Source of the DNA: Okeania sp. SIO1I7
GTDB taxonomy: Bacteria; Cyanobacteriota; Cyanobacteriia; Cyanobacteriales; Microcoleaceae
Length of the DNA stretch: 54,489 bases
NCBI GenBank assembly: GCA_010672585.1
Contig: JAAHGF010000039.1
Span: forward strand, 1 to 54,489
Direction of reading: 5' to 3'
Both the position numbers and the translations under genes were made by a program. Below the pieces are notes generated by a model that was not told where the DNA came from, ran no database searches, and saw only the letters and a list, made by a program, of their open reading frames with translations. Shown here piece after piece: positions 28,689-37,900 of the stretch. Within the stretch, counting starts at the first letter, position 1. Each line of letters opens with the position of its first letter.

Positions 28689-30173
28689 ATGACTACAACT
28701 GTACAAGTAAAAACAGAGTATGAAGCAATAATTGGTCTAGAAACCCATTGTCAACTTAGTACCCAAACCAAAATTTTCTCCGCTTCATCCACAGAATTCG
28801 GTGCCCCACCAAATAGCAATATTGACCCAATATGTATGGGAATGCCTGGAGTATTACCCGTACTTAATCAAAAAGTCCTAGAATATGCGGTAAAAGCAGG
28901 ACTTGCCCTAAATTGTCAAATAGCACCCTATAGTAAATTTGACCGTAAACAATATTTCTATCCTGACTTGCCCAAAAATTATCAGATTTCTCAGTATGAC
29001 CTACCCATAGCGGAAAATGGTTGGCTAGAAATAGAAATAGTAGATGAAGATGGCACTGCAACTCGTAAAAAAATCGGCATTACCAGACTACACATGGAAG
29101 AAGATGCGGGTAAATTAGTCCATGGAGGTAGCGATCGCCTATCTGGGTCAACCTATTCAATGGTGGACTATAATCGTGCAGGTGTACCATTAGTAGAAAT
29201 TGTATCAGAACCGGATATGCGTTCTGGACTAGAAGCGGCAGAGTATGCTCAAGAGCTACAGCGAATTGTCCGTTACCTTGGTGTGAGCGATGGTAATATG
29301 CAGGAAGGTTCTCTACGATGCGATGTGAATGTTTCTGTACGACCTGTGGGCCAAAAAGAGTTTGGTACAAAGGTAGAAATCAAAAATATGAATTCCTTCA
29401 GTGCCATACAACGGGCGATCGAATACGAAATTCAACGGCAAACTGAAGCTATTGAAGCAGGGGAAAAAATTGTTCAAGAAACTAGACTCTGGGAGGAAGG
29501 TTCTCAACTTACTATTAGTATGAGGGTTAAGGAGGGTTCTAGTGATTATCGTTATTTTCCTGAACCGGATATTCCACCTATTGAAGTTTCGACTCAGCAG
29601 TTAGATGATTGGAAAGCTGAGTTACCAGAGTTACCTGCACAAAAACGTCACCGTTATGAAAGTGAGTTAGGTTTATCTGCTTATGATACTCGCGTGCTTA
29701 CTGATGACTGTAAGGTAGCAGAATATTTTGAAGCAACAGTTGTAGCGGGAGGAAATGCAAAACAAGCAGCTAACTGGGTAATGGGAGATATTACTGCTTA
29801 TTTGAAAAATGAAAAAATTAGCATCACTGATATTGACCTTAAACCAGAAAATTTGGCCGAGCTAACTACAATTATTGAAGATGGTACTATCAGTGGCAAA
29901 ATTGCAAAGGATATTCTGCCAGATTTATTATCAAAAGGTGGTTCTCCTAAACAATTAGTAGAGAAAAAAGGTCTAATTCAAATTTCAGATACTAAGGCAA
30001 TAGAAGCAATGATTGATGAAGTTTTAGCAGCACATCCAGAAGAGTTGGAAAAATATCGTGGTGGTAAAACTAAACTTAAGGGTTTCTTTGTTGGGCAAGT
30101 AATGAAGAAAACTCAAGGACGTGCTGACCCGAAAATGACAAATCAATTAATTTCTAAGAAGTTAGAAGGGTAA
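28689..30173 (+). CDS. gatB: Asp-tRNA(Asn)/Glu-tRNA(Gln) amidotransferase subunit B
   Basis: The product is 494 residues, the normal GatB length. It begins [20 protein letters not shown], the family signature, and carries [20 protein letters not shown] and [20 protein letters not shown] in the cradle domain. The C-terminal YqeY-like domain (about 350-494) ends with [20 protein letters not shown] and [13 protein letters not shown]. GatB is the kinase-like subunit that activates misacylated Glu-tRNA(Gln) or Asp-tRNA(Asn) for transamidation together with GatA and GatC, which are not adjacent; that is usual in cyanobacteria. The gene is complete. AATTAAT heptamers and an M4 MITE begin directly after the stop. 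Confidence 0.97.
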   Translation: MTTTVQVKTEYEAIIGLETHCQLSTQTKIFSASSTEFGAPPNSNIDPICMGMPGVLPVLNQKVLEYAVKAGLALNCQIAPYSKFDRKQYFYPDLPKNYQISQYDLPIAENGWLEIEIVDEDGTATRKKIGITRLHMEEDAGKLVHGGSDRLSGSTYSMVDYNRAGVPLVEIVSEPDMRSGLEAAEYAQELQRIVRYLGVSDGNMQEGSLRCDVNVSVRPVGQKEFGTKVEIKNMNSFSAIQRAIEYEIQRQTEAIEAGEKIVQETRLWEEGSQLTISMRVKEGSSDYRYFPEPDIPPIEVSTQQLDDWKAELPELPAQKRHRYESELGLSAYDTRVLTDDCKVAEYFEATVVAGGNAKQAANWVMGDITAYLKNEKISITDIDLKPENLAELTTIIEDGTISGKIAKDILPDLLSKGGSPKQLVEKKGLIQISDTKAIEAMIDEVLAAHPEELEKYRGGKTKLKGFFVGQVMKKTQGRADPKMTNQLISKKLEG

Positions 30174-30175
30174 AT

Positions 30176-30217
30176 ATTAATTAATAATTAATAATTAATA
30201 ATTAATAATTAATAATT
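30176..30217. repeat. AATTAAT heptamer tandem repeat
   Basis: About five AATTAAT units between the gatB stop and an M4 MITE. The same heptamer precedes the M4 copy at 2821 and the M1 copy at 32496. Confidence 0.85.
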
Positions 30218-30425
30218 TAGGGCTTGCTGATTAAATCTAAAAGTATTTACAGACAAAGGTAAGTGCCTGGTTTTTAGCTCTTCATGCTGAAAAAGTTAGT
30301 ATTTTAGGCAAGACTTGGGCAGCAAAATTATTCTTACAATTTTTACTCCTACCTCCTCGCTCATTCCAATTTCTCCTGTCTCCTGTCTCCTATCCTTACC
30401 CATAATACTTTTTCAGCAAACCCTA
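30218..30425. mobile_element. M4 MITE, copy 2, forming the end of the next gene
   Basis: TAGGGCTTGCTGA and TCAGCAAACCCTA are the inverted ends. The right end (CTA at 30423-30425) supplies the TAG stop codon of the minus-strand VTT gene. Related to 2821-3049. Confidence 0.75.
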
Positions 30426-31154
30426 ATTAATACTTTCTTCTAAAGCCTTTTTCGCTAGTCGGGTTAAATAAATAGTTATGGCAACTGTGGCAATTAAACC
30501 AACTATATTAATTATCCATTTAGTTAATTCTACAGTAGAATTTGTTGGTTGTTGAGAAGTACCAATTAAAGTAATATCACCTGCTATAGAACCAATATAA
30601 ACATACATTATTGTTCCTGGAATCATTCCTAGAGAACCCAAAATATAATCTTTTAAAGAAACCTGCATTACACCAAAAGCATAATTCAAAAGATTAAAAG
30701 GAAATAAAGGGCAAAGTCTAGTTAAAAAAACAATTTTAAATCCTTCTTTCACCACAGCTAGATCGACGACTTGAAATTTTGGATGTTGATGTAATTGTTG
30801 GTAAACCCAATCGCGAGATATATACCGTCCGATAATAAAAGCTATTGTAGCGCCTAAAGTTGAAGCAAAAAAAACATAAATAGCTCCCCAGAGAACTCCA
30901 AATATTACTCCTCCTCCCATAGTTAAAACCAAACCAGGAATTAATAGTAAAGTAGCTAAATTATAAATAATTATGAAAGCGACCGGACTCCAAATACCGA
31001 GAGTGTCAATCCAGATTAATATATTTTTTAAAAGTTCCGGTAGGTTAAAATATTTGGCTGCAATAATTAAACTTATAACTACAATAAATAACAAAAAAAA
31101 CTTGCAAAGTTTTTTGAATTTTCTCTGGGTATGAGTATTTGTAAATATATTCAT
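30423..31154 (-). CDS. TVP38/TMEM64 (VTT/DedA-like) family membrane protein
   Basis: The product is 243 residues with about five to six hydrophobic segments. LVLTMGGGVIFG and TLGATIAFIIGRY near 75-115, RLCPLFPFNLLNYAFG near 150-165 and GMIPGTIMYVYIGS near 177-190 are the conserved VTT (SNARE-associated) features. Members are inner-membrane proteins thought to act in lipid scrambling or envelope homeostasis; the exact substrate here is unknown. It converges on gatB. Its stop codon is the terminal CTA of an M4 MITE, so the natural C-terminus may have been altered slightly. The length is normal for the family. Confidence 0.9.
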   Translation of the reverse strand: MNIFTNTHTQRKFKKLCKFFLLFIVVISLIIAAKYFNLPELLKNILIWIDTLGIWSPVAFIIIYNLATLLLIPGLVLTMGGGVIFGVLWGAIYVFFASTLGATIAFIIGRYISRDWVYQQLHQHPKFQVVDLAVVKEGFKIVFLTRLCPLFPFNLLNYAFGVMQVSLKDYILGSLGMIPGTIMYVYIGSIAGDITLIGTSQQPTNSTVELTKWIINIVGLIATVAITIYLTRLAKKALEESIN

Positions 31155-31886
31155 TTCTAAATATTACCGAAAAAAATCCATGAATATTTCTGAATATTTC
31201 CCGTAAATGTCTTGATGAAGTTTCCCGACTTTACTGATTTTTTATTCCTTCTTCAATAACTCATAACCAAACTTTTAATGTGAATAAATTATAAAATATC
31301 ATGCTCAAATTATTCTTGTCTTAGTTAACTATGAATTTTTACTGAGAATAATTACTGGAGAAATAAATAATACCAAGCGTGATAAATATTTGTTACAAAT
31401 GGTAGGGAGGTTGCATAGTCCGTACGAAAGAAGGAAGAGGGAAGAAGGAAGAAGAGGTAAATATTGAAAAAAATGGAAAAAAGATAGAGATAACTATCTT
31501 AAATGAACTGGAGCAGCTATTTTTAAGCATATCCGATCAATATCTACCTTTTTGTAGCATTCTTTTTTCAAATCGGTATAACTAAAATCATCCCTCTCCA
31601 TAGCTTAGTTTCATAAAAATACAATTGCTATACCTAAAATAATTATCACTACCTGTGCAAAATTAGTTGAACATTTGTAAGTAGGGAGGAGGGAGTAGGG
31701 CATAAAAAATATGCTGAAATACTGAATTTTAAGAATATGTGATTAGCGATCGCCTTCGTTAAAATTATCAATTCAAGCAGAGAAATTTAATTATAGTAAA
31801 TCTTTAACCAAAACTTAAATTGATTTTAATTATTATATGTTATTGTAATAAATAAATTTATATATATGTGGAAAAAAATTAATTAA
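31155..31886. other. Spacer with M9 repeat
   Basis: No gene is seen. TACCAAGCGTGATAAATATT (31372) begins a repeat that holds GAAGGAA heptamers and ends CAAATCGGTATA (31569-31580), a fuller copy of the M9 family. An HIP1 site is at about 31746. Confidence 0.55.
31372..31580. repeat. M9 repeat, longest copy
   Basis: Its ends TACCAAGCGTGATAAATATT and CTTTTTTCAAATCGGTATA are loosely inverted. The right part matches the reverse complement of 1009-1090 and resembles 52889-52962. Confidence 0.55.
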
Positions 31887-32438
31887 ATGAATTTATATTA
31901 TCGTATTTTCTGGAGTACAGCCTTAACATTAGCAAGTATATTAACCACAGATATAACTGCCTTAGCTTCTGCAAAAAATACCAGCCTTTTGATTGACTCT
32001 AATAATAATAACTCTTATAAAAGTCTTGTAGAACAAGCAGAAAATTTAGCAAAAAATACAATCAATCAAGAATTTAAAAATAATCCAGAAATCACAGAAA
32101 TTACTATCACTATATTAGGAGAGCGTCAGAGTCAAATAGTACCTATTCTACGTTCAAACATATCTCGTGCTGAATGGCAAAAAAATTCAGAAATTGACAA
32201 TTTGACGAGATATTTTGCCGATGCCAAATATTTACTAAAATTTGGTAATAATAATCAAGATACACCCAAAACTCAACCTCAAACTCCTGACTCTTCTCCT
32301 CAAATTCCAGCCCCACCTCCACCATCACCCAATACTCAACCTATAGTTCCTCAGCCTTCAAAAAAATCTCCCACACCACCTACATCTAAACCTCCAATAT
32401 TTCCTTCTGATGAAGACGATTCCAAAATAGACGATTAA
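31887..32438 (+). CDS. Secreted hypothetical protein with proline-rich tail
   Basis: The product is 183 residues. A signal peptide is likely (1-27, TALTLASILTTDITALASA). The middle (about 45-105) contains ITEITITILGERQSQIVPIL and SNISRAEWQ, a conserved-looking beta-alpha segment that I recall from cyanobacterial hypothetical proteins. From about 130 the tail is rich in proline, serine and threonine and ends very acidic (SDEDDSKIDD). It is probably periplasmic or outer-membrane associated. No function can be assigned and no operon partner is visible. The start is the first ATG before the signal sequence; no clear ribosome binding site. Confidence 0.75.
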   Translation: MNLYYRIFWSTALTLASILTTDITALASAKNTSLLIDSNNNNSYKSLVEQAENLAKNTINQEFKNNPEITEITITILGERQSQIVPILRSNISRAEWQKNSEIDNLTRYFADAKYLLKFGNNNQDTPKTQPQTPDSSPQIPAPPPPSPNTQPIVPQPSKKSPTPPTSKPPIFPSDEDDSKIDD

Positions 32439-32495
32439 TAGTGGGGGAGCAGGGGAGTATTTAACAATTAATAATTAATAATTAATAATTAATAA

Positions 32496-32839
32496 TTACC
32501 TCTCCTTGAAAACGGATAGCATTGACTCAAAGGAAAATTTTTTATTGTTTCTACTTTAAAGGAGAGGCTTTAAACTTTAATGTAAGCAATCAGCTATCAG
32601 CTAGCCTCCTATGGTCGGAACTACGTTATCAGCTATCAGTTTTTAAGTCATATCTAATATATTTCCTGCTACAAAATTGCTTATGTTAATAACTCAGACT
32701 TCTAGTCCTACTGCTTCAATTTATGAGTGAAAAATGTAGTAGAAGTTAAAAGATAAATTCCTTGATTAAAAAGCTGAACTCAAGTGCATTTTATAGGAAG
32801 AGCTGACCGCTTAATGCTTACACCTTAATTATTCGGTAA
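32496..32839. repeat. M1 interspersed repeat, copy F, interrupted
   Basis: TTACCTCTCCTTGAAAACGG up to CTTTAAACTTTAAT, then after the M2 insertion ACCTTAATTATTCGGTAA completes the M1 end. Confidence 0.75.
32582..32821. mobile_element. M2 MITE, copy 3, nested in an M1 repeat
   Basis: GTAAGCAATCAGC and GACCGCTTAATGCTTAC are the ends. ACTTTAAT before and ACCTTAAT after form an 8-bp duplication with one mismatch, taken from the M1 sequence. Confidence 0.8.
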
Positions 32840-33127
32840 ACATAAGAATAATGTACACTTAATGGCTAATAATCGCTCAAATTCATTTTCTCCAAGAGAA
32901 CTAAAACCTTCTTAAACAAGTTCAATAACTAGACTTCATATAACATTATAACTTCATAACTGGGTGCATCTCATATCTACAAAAATACTTTTTCCCTATT
33001 CCCTATTCCCTATTCCCTATTCCCTAAAAGCGATAATTTTTTGGTTTTATTCAAAATTGAGATGCACCCGATAAAATTGAGAGAAAATGTCATCAAATAT
33101 CTTCCTAATATTGACTAAATTAAATAA

Positions 33128-33189
33128 GTTAACCAAAAATTAAACAAGGCTTTAACTAAACTTAAACAAACAATAAACTAACTATAAAT
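33128..33189 (+). promoter_or_regulatory. PHO-box array upstream of the PhoX-like gene
   Basis: TTAACC (33129), TTAAAC (33140), TTTAAC (33151), TTAAAC (33162), ATAAAC (33173) and a weak ATAAAT (33184) repeat at exactly 11-base steps. PhoB/SphR sites of cyanobacteria are 8-bp TTAACC-like repeats with 3-bp gaps, the same period. The array ends about 140 bases before the phosphatase ATG. Confidence 0.8.
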
Positions 33190-33328
33190 TTATTTAGATA
33201 AACTTCTGAAGGCAGTATCAAAAAACTAACTATATAAATACAGTTTCTAGGTAAAAAATACTGCTAGCAATAGATTCAAAAATCGTAATCTACCAGCTCT
33301 TACAAAGAAGAGAACTAAATAAAGTTTT

Positions 33329-35689
33329 ATGTCCAGACTAACTCGTAGAAAACTATTAATGTTTTTCGGATGTAGTGCAGCAGCGACAGCACTATCACCA
33401 AAAATTGGCAATTTTTTAGGTAGTAGCTCCGAAATAGCTCAAGCTCAAACCGGGGGTCTGAGTTTCACACCACTAAAACTGGCACATCCTTTAGAAGCTT
33501 ACCTAAGTAACCCTAGCTTTGTACCTTTAGGAATAGGTGGAGAAGGAGGTACTATAGAAGCAGGTGTAGATGTAGCACTACAATCCTATCAATACTTCGA
33601 TGATGTAATAGTACCTCCGGAATATGAAAGGTACGTAATAGTTAGTTGGGGCGATCGCGTATTTCCTAACCCAGAAGAATACTTTGGTTATAACTGCGAC
33701 TATGTAAGCTTTATCCCTATTAATGGTAATCCTGATGATGGCTACCTATGGGTTAACCATGAGTATGTCTCTTATCCCATATCCTCATTAATAGGTGGTG
33801 ATGACCTAGCTGGTTTCCCCACAACAGACCAACTTGTACTAGGTTTAGATTTATCTCAAGAGAGCTCCTTCACCCGTGGGGAATTTGCTTATAACCAAGG
33901 TGGATCTATTGTCAGAATTAGAAAAAGTAATGGTCGTTATGCTCCTGTAGCAGATGATACTAACCGTCGAGTACACCTATTATCTGGACTAGGAATTAAC
34001 TCTGAACGTTCAGATGGTTATCAAAGCGTTACATCTTGGGGTCCAGCTAGCTATCAGACTGGAGACCAAAACTTCTTAATAGGTACTGGACCTGCTGCTA
34101 CTGATGTATTTCCTCTAAGTTCTGATGGACTTGGTAATCGAATTATTGGTACAGCCTTCAATTGTTCTGGTGGTACAACTCCTTGGGGCACAATTTTGAC
34201 TGCTGAAGAAAACTTCCAAGGTAGCGTTACAGAAGGCGTATTACCTAACGGTACTCAAACTGGTTATGATGAAGATGAAGAGATAGGTTTTATCTTTGGT
34301 TTAGTCGGTGAAAAATATGGCTGGATGGTAGAAATTTCTCCAGCAGACCCAAGTTTCCAGAACAGAAAACATACAGCTCTAGGTCGTTTCCGCCACGAAA
34401 ATATTGCATTTCGAGTAGAAGCAGGTAGACCATTAGTAGCATATATGGGAGATGACCGTCGTGGTGGTCATACCTGGAAGTTTGTAAGTAGTGGCATAGT
34501 TTCCAGTCCAACCGATCCAAATAATAGCCAATTATTTGAGAGTGGGACCCTTTATGCTGCACGATTAAATCCTGATGGTTCTGGTCAGTGGATACCCTTA
34601 GTTCCTAGCACTCCCACTAATCCTCTGTCACCAAGTGAAATTGCTGAAGCTGAATTAAATGCTTTTGGTGAAGCTCAAAGAGATGGCCGGATTCGCTTAC
34701 CTCAGCGTGCTGGTATTCCTGGAGCAGAACAGAATGGTGGGTCTTTCATTGTAGACCTGACAAATGAAAGCGTATTATCTAATTATCAGGGAAGGACTCT
34801 AGGAGATTTTTACACTAGCCAAGGTGCTATTTTATGTGATGCTTTCTTAGCTGCTAATTTAGTAGGAGCTACTCCTACTTCTCGTCCTGAAGATGTAGAA
34901 GTTCACCCTGGTGATGGTAGTGTATTTATTGCCTATACAGATAATGCACCTGGTGGAGATGGATATCCAGATTCCAGAATATTTGTTGTGAGTAAATACT
35001 CAGCAGATATTAATGCCGTTCAACAATTTGGCGGTCTGTACCGAATTATTGAAACGAACAGCGATGCTACAAGTCTCACCTTTAGTTGGTCAGTTTTTGA
35101 GCAAAGCGGAGAAGATGGTGCCATCAATGGTGCAGGTTTTGCTAATGTAGATAACCTAGAGATTGATACTCTGGGTAATATCTGGGGTGTAACAGATATG
35201 TCTACCAGTAATCACAATGGTTTCCGAACTGGTGCTGCTGGAGAGCTAAGAGATATTGACCATACTGCTACTGGAAATGTTTCTAGCTTAACAGGGGTAT
35301 TTGGTAACAACTGGTTGTTCTACATTCCTGTTGTTGGGCCTAATGCTGGATTAGTTGTACCTTTTGCTTATGGCCCTCCTCGTTGCGAAATGACTGGACC
35401 ATACTTGATCAGAAATAGTAGTGGTGTAGACGAAACTCTACTATTAGCTGTACAACACCCTGGTGAAAGTGTTCCTATTGGAGATGGAGTTCAACTAGGT
35501 CGGGATATTGAAATGTTAAGTCTGGATGGCACAAGTTTATTCACTCAGCAGCGAAGTGTACCTCGTGGTAGTAACTGGCCTAGTAATATAGGATATATAG
35601 GTACCCCTGGAGGTAGTTTTAATGGTTTGTTACCGCCAAGACCTTCTGTAATTGGTGTTACTCGTAGAAACGGTGGTGCGTTTGTTTAA
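33329..35689 (+). CDS. phoX: PhoX-like (DUF839) exported alkaline phosphatase
   Basis: The product is 786 residues. The N-terminus MSRLTRRKLLMFFGCSAAAT is a twin-arginine signal with cleavage likely after AQAQ near 40, so the enzyme is exported folded with its metals. The body matches the DUF839/PhoX family: WGDRVF, VNHEYVSYP (about 146-154, a metal-site glutamate region), SGGTTPWGTILTAEENF (about 277-293), and VEVHPGDGSVFIAYTDN. PhoX enzymes use calcium and iron to release phosphate from organic esters. Length fits. A six-step PHO-box array upstream supports induction by phosphate starvation. phoX is the best name by family; some DUF839 proteins are not proven phosphatases. Confidence 0.85.
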   Translation: MSRLTRRKLLMFFGCSAAATALSPKIGNFLGSSSEIAQAQTGGLSFTPLKLAHPLEAYLSNPSFVPLGIGGEGGTIEAGVDVALQSYQYFDDVIVPPEYERYVIVSWGDRVFPNPEEYFGYNCDYVSFIPINGNPDDGYLWVNHEYVSYPISSLIGGDDLAGFPTTDQLVLGLDLSQESSFTRGEFAYNQGGSIVRIRKSNGRYAPVADDTNRRVHLLSGLGINSERSDGYQSVTSWGPASYQTGDQNFLIGTGPAATDVFPLSSDGLGNRIIGTAFNCSGGTTPWGTILTAEENFQGSVTEGVLPNGTQTGYDEDEEIGFIFGLVGEKYGWMVEISPADPSFQNRKHTALGRFRHENIAFRVEAGRPLVAYMGDDRRGGHTWKFVSSGIVSSPTDPNNSQLFESGTLYAARLNPDGSGQWIPLVPSTPTNPLSPSEIAEAELNAFGEAQRDGRIRLPQRAGIPGAEQNGGSFIVDLTNESVLSNYQGRTLGDFYTSQGAILCDAFLAANLVGATPTSRPEDVEVHPGDGSVFIAYTDNAPGGDGYPDSRIFVVSKYSADINAVQQFGGLYRIIETNSDATSLTFSWSVFEQSGEDGAINGAGFANVDNLEIDTLGNIWGVTDMSTSNHNGFRTGAAGELRDIDHTATGNVSSLTGVFGNNWLFYIPVVGPNAGLVVPFAYGPPRCEMTGPYLIRNSSGVDETLLLAVQHPGESVPIGDGVQLGRDIEMLSLDGTSLFTQQRSVPRGSNWPSNIGYIGTPGGSFNGLLPPRPSVIGVTRRNGGAFV

Positions 35690-36054
35690 TATTTTAGCTT
35701 GACCCTAGAAGGTCTAGTAGTAGACCGACACAGTTGAAATAGCACTCAGCAGTCAGCGGTCAGCTCTCAAGGCGTATGATGGGGGATTCTCAAGAGAAGT
35801 CGCTCCGCGTCTACAAACCTCCATCAACGCACACCACGCCCTTTTTAAAATAAGCTTGGGGGATGTCGAACCCGCCGATTTTAGCTGTTTGCGTAGCATC
35901 CCGCAGGGAAGCGCTGATAGCTTGTTAAGCTTGACGCGCCAGTAGTTTCAAACTTATTCCTGGAGATATTTAATCAAAAAAAATATATATATGATTATTT
36001 CACTAAAAGTAGTATCATATTAAGATTGATAACTTGTAACAGAAGGAAAAACAA
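35690..36054. other. Spacer with repeat fragments
   Basis: A small hairpin GGTCTA/TAGACC (35711-35726) lies just past the phosphatase, without a T run. Bases 35748-35930 hold M2-like heptamers (CAGTCAGCGGTCAGC) and GCATCCCGCAGGGAAGC. No gene before 36055. Confidence 0.5.
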
Positions 36055-36194
36055 ATGGAACTATCTGATTTCATCTCAACGTTGGTTGGAGACCCGCGCT
36101 CTCCCGTAGGGGAGCGTCGGGAGGAAAACCAATCAATCTTGCGTTTTTACAGAAAGTATGTTACAGTTTAACTCTTTAGTCAGTAAACACATAG

Positions 36195-37400
36195 ATGGTT
36201 GAAAAAGCGTATAAATTTAGGTTTTACCCAACTTCACAACAGGAAAATCTGTTGCGGAGGACGTTGGGATGTGTACGCCTGATCTACAACAAAGCTTTAG
36301 CTGCCAGAACTCAAGCTTGGTATGAAAGACAAGAACGGGTAGGATATGCCCAAACTTCAGCTATGCTTACCAACTGGAAAAAGCAGGAAGACTTAAAATT
36401 TTTAACAGAAGTAAGCTGTGTGCCACTACAGCAAGGCTTAAGACATCTACAAACTGCTTTTACTAATTTTTTTAGTAAACGTGCTAGATATCCTAATTTC
36501 AAAAAAAAGCGGAATGGTGGTAGTGCTGAGTTCACCAAGTCTGCATTTAAGTGGAAAGATGGTCAAGTTTACCTAGCTAAATGTGCTGAACCATTAGCTA
36601 TCAGATGGAGTAGGCAATTACCACCAGGTTGTGTACCTAGTACAATCACAGTCAAACTTGACCCCTCTGGTAGATGGTCTGTGTGTTTGAGAATTAATGA
36701 CACCAGAGATTTAAAACTCAAGCCAACTAAGAAACAAGTAGGCATTGACTTAGGAATTACTAACCTATTAACTACAAGTGATGGAGAAACATTTGCTAAT
36801 CCTAAGAATCTCAACAAATTGCACAAAAAACTGAGATTAGCGGGGAAGTCTCTATCTAGAAAAACCAAGGGTTCTAATAACTATCAAAAAGCCAGACTAA
36901 AATTAGCCAGGATACATGCAAAAGTTAAAGATTCAAGGCTTGATTACACCCATAAGTTAACCACTCAACTAATCAGAGAAAATCAAACTGTTGTAGTTGA
37001 GGATTTGGCAGTAAAAAACATGGTGAAAAATCACAAATTAGCCAGAGCAATAAGCGATGCCAACTGGGGAGAGTTAGTCAGGCAGTTAGAATACAAGGCT
37101 GAATGGTATGGACGGGAATTAGTCAAGATTGATAGATATTTCCCCAGTTCCAAGCGTTGCTCTGAGTGTGGATATGTACTAGATAAACTACCTTTAAATA
37201 TTAGAGAGTGGGATTGTCCAGAGTGTGCAGCTCACCATGACCGTGATATCAACGCAAGTATCAATATTTTGGCTGCGGGACTCGCAGTGTCAGTCTGTGG
37301 AGCGACCGTAAGACCCGAGGGGAGTAAATCTCCGAAGGCGGGTGCTATGAAACAGAAAGCCCCTAGCAGTGATGTTAAGGAATCCCGCGCTGTCTCGTAG
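36195..37400 (+). CDS. tnpB: RNA-guided endonuclease TnpB (element 2)
   Basis: The product is 401 residues, intact. The N-terminus MVEKAYKFRFYPTSQQENLL is the usual OrfB start. RuvC residues: D in GIDLGITNLL (about 182), E in VVEDLAVKNMVKNHK (about 268), D in DRDINASINIL (about 348). Zinc finger CSECG and CPECA. The C-terminal tail after about 362 is encoded by the structured right end of the element. It shares only the core motifs with the tnpB at 23271, so it belongs to another lineage. It would act with an RNA from its own 3' end. Confidence 0.93.
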   Translation: MVEKAYKFRFYPTSQQENLLRRTLGCVRLIYNKALAARTQAWYERQERVGYAQTSAMLTNWKKQEDLKFLTEVSCVPLQQGLRHLQTAFTNFFSKRARYPNFKKKRNGGSAEFTKSAFKWKDGQVYLAKCAEPLAIRWSRQLPPGCVPSTITVKLDPSGRWSVCLRINDTRDLKLKPTKKQVGIDLGITNLLTTSDGETFANPKNLNKLHKKLRLAGKSLSRKTKGSNNYQKARLKLARIHAKVKDSRLDYTHKLTTQLIRENQTVVVEDLAVKNMVKNHKLARAISDANWGELVRQLEYKAEWYGRELVKIDRYFPSSKRCSECGYVLDKLPLNIREWDCPECAAHHDRDINASINILAAGLAVSVCGATVRPEGSKSPKAGAMKQKAPSSDVKESRAVS

Positions 37401-37422
37401 AGCAGCGTCGGGAGGATGTCAA
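37280..37422 (+). ncRNA. Probable omega RNA of tnpB element 2
   Basis: GC-rich structured sequence over the tnpB 3' end (GTGGAGCGACCGTAAGACCC and following) leads to the terminal hairpin (37383-37413) and GTCAA. By family rule this is the guide scaffold, and the guide begins at about 37423. The 5' edge is a guess. Confidence 0.55.
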
Positions 37423-37704
37423 TGAGAAGAAATTGAATGATTATGCAAAATCTATAATTGAGGGAAGTGCAAAAAAAGATGAAATTGCCCTAGGTGAAAT
37501 GACTTTCTACATGACTTTACGTAGAGCATTAACTGGAAAGGCAACCCTTCAAGATATTGGTATGTTGGATGCCATTAACGATACCTTACAAGAAAAAGGA
37601 GTTATCGAACCAGGAAAATCCTTCTACAAATAAAATTTTCAAAGGTTTTATCTGCTGGGGGGAATTTAGAGATTAATAATGCCACTCCTTGAATTTTGCA
37701 TTAG

Positions 37705-37812
37705 ACATCTCCAGAAAAGAGGGAGTAGGCAGTAAGCAGTAGGCAGTAGGGAGAAATAATTGATAATTTCTGTGTGATAATTGATTTTATTTTTGATTTT
37801 TGGAGATGTCTA
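37705..37812. mobile_element. M3 MITE, copy 2
   Basis: AGACATCTCCAG and TTTGGAGATGTCT are inverted ends flanked by ATT on both sides. Inside are CAGTAGG-type heptamers and GAAATAATTGATAATT, shared with the copies at 13059 and 49446. Confidence 0.75.
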
Positions 37813-37900
37813 TTAGAAAAAAATGGTGAAATTTTGCCATTGCGCAGTTTTAACTTTGTCAGTCTGCTACTTTTGACTTTAAGCACCTAACTAAAATATA

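Larger units (their letters stand above)
32439..33328. other. Spacer with nested MITEs and the phoX promoter
   Basis: 32465-32496 AATTAAT heptamers; 32496-32839 M1 copy F split by an M2 MITE (32582-32821); TTCCCTA heptamers at about 32992-33026 inside an inverted pair GGGTGCATCTCA/TGAGATGCACCC (about 32962-33070); then the PHO-box array at 33128-33189 and the promoter of the phosphatase. Confidence 0.65.
36093..37422 (+). mobile_element. IS200/IS605-group element 2, tnpB only
   Basis: It inserts in the small gene above. The right end is a hairpin TCCCGCGCTG/CAGCGTCGGGA (37383-37413) and GTCAA (37418-37422). A closely similar hairpin, CCCGCGCTC with GAGCGTCGGG (36093-36122), sits at the left edge. 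No tnpA. Confidence 0.65.
36055..37633 (+). pseudogene. Small conserved-looking gene split by a tnpB element
   Basis: The 5' part (36055-36092) reads MELSDFISTLVG after an AAGGAA ribosome binding site. The 3' part (from about 37417-37423 to 37633) reads EKKLNDYAKSIIEGSAKKDE, continues EIALGEMTFYMTLRRAL, and ends GVIEPGKSFYK. Joining 36092 to 37417, or to 37423, restores one open frame of about 82-84 codons, so the element interrupts it after about 13 residues. IS200/IS605 elements insert without target duplication, so such exact joining is expected. I do not recognise the small protein. An internal ATG may still allow the 3' part to be translated. Confidence 0.7.

Noticed and set aside
35711-35726. 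A terminator after the PhoX-like gene
   Set aside because: The GGTCTA/TAGACC stem is short and has no T run.
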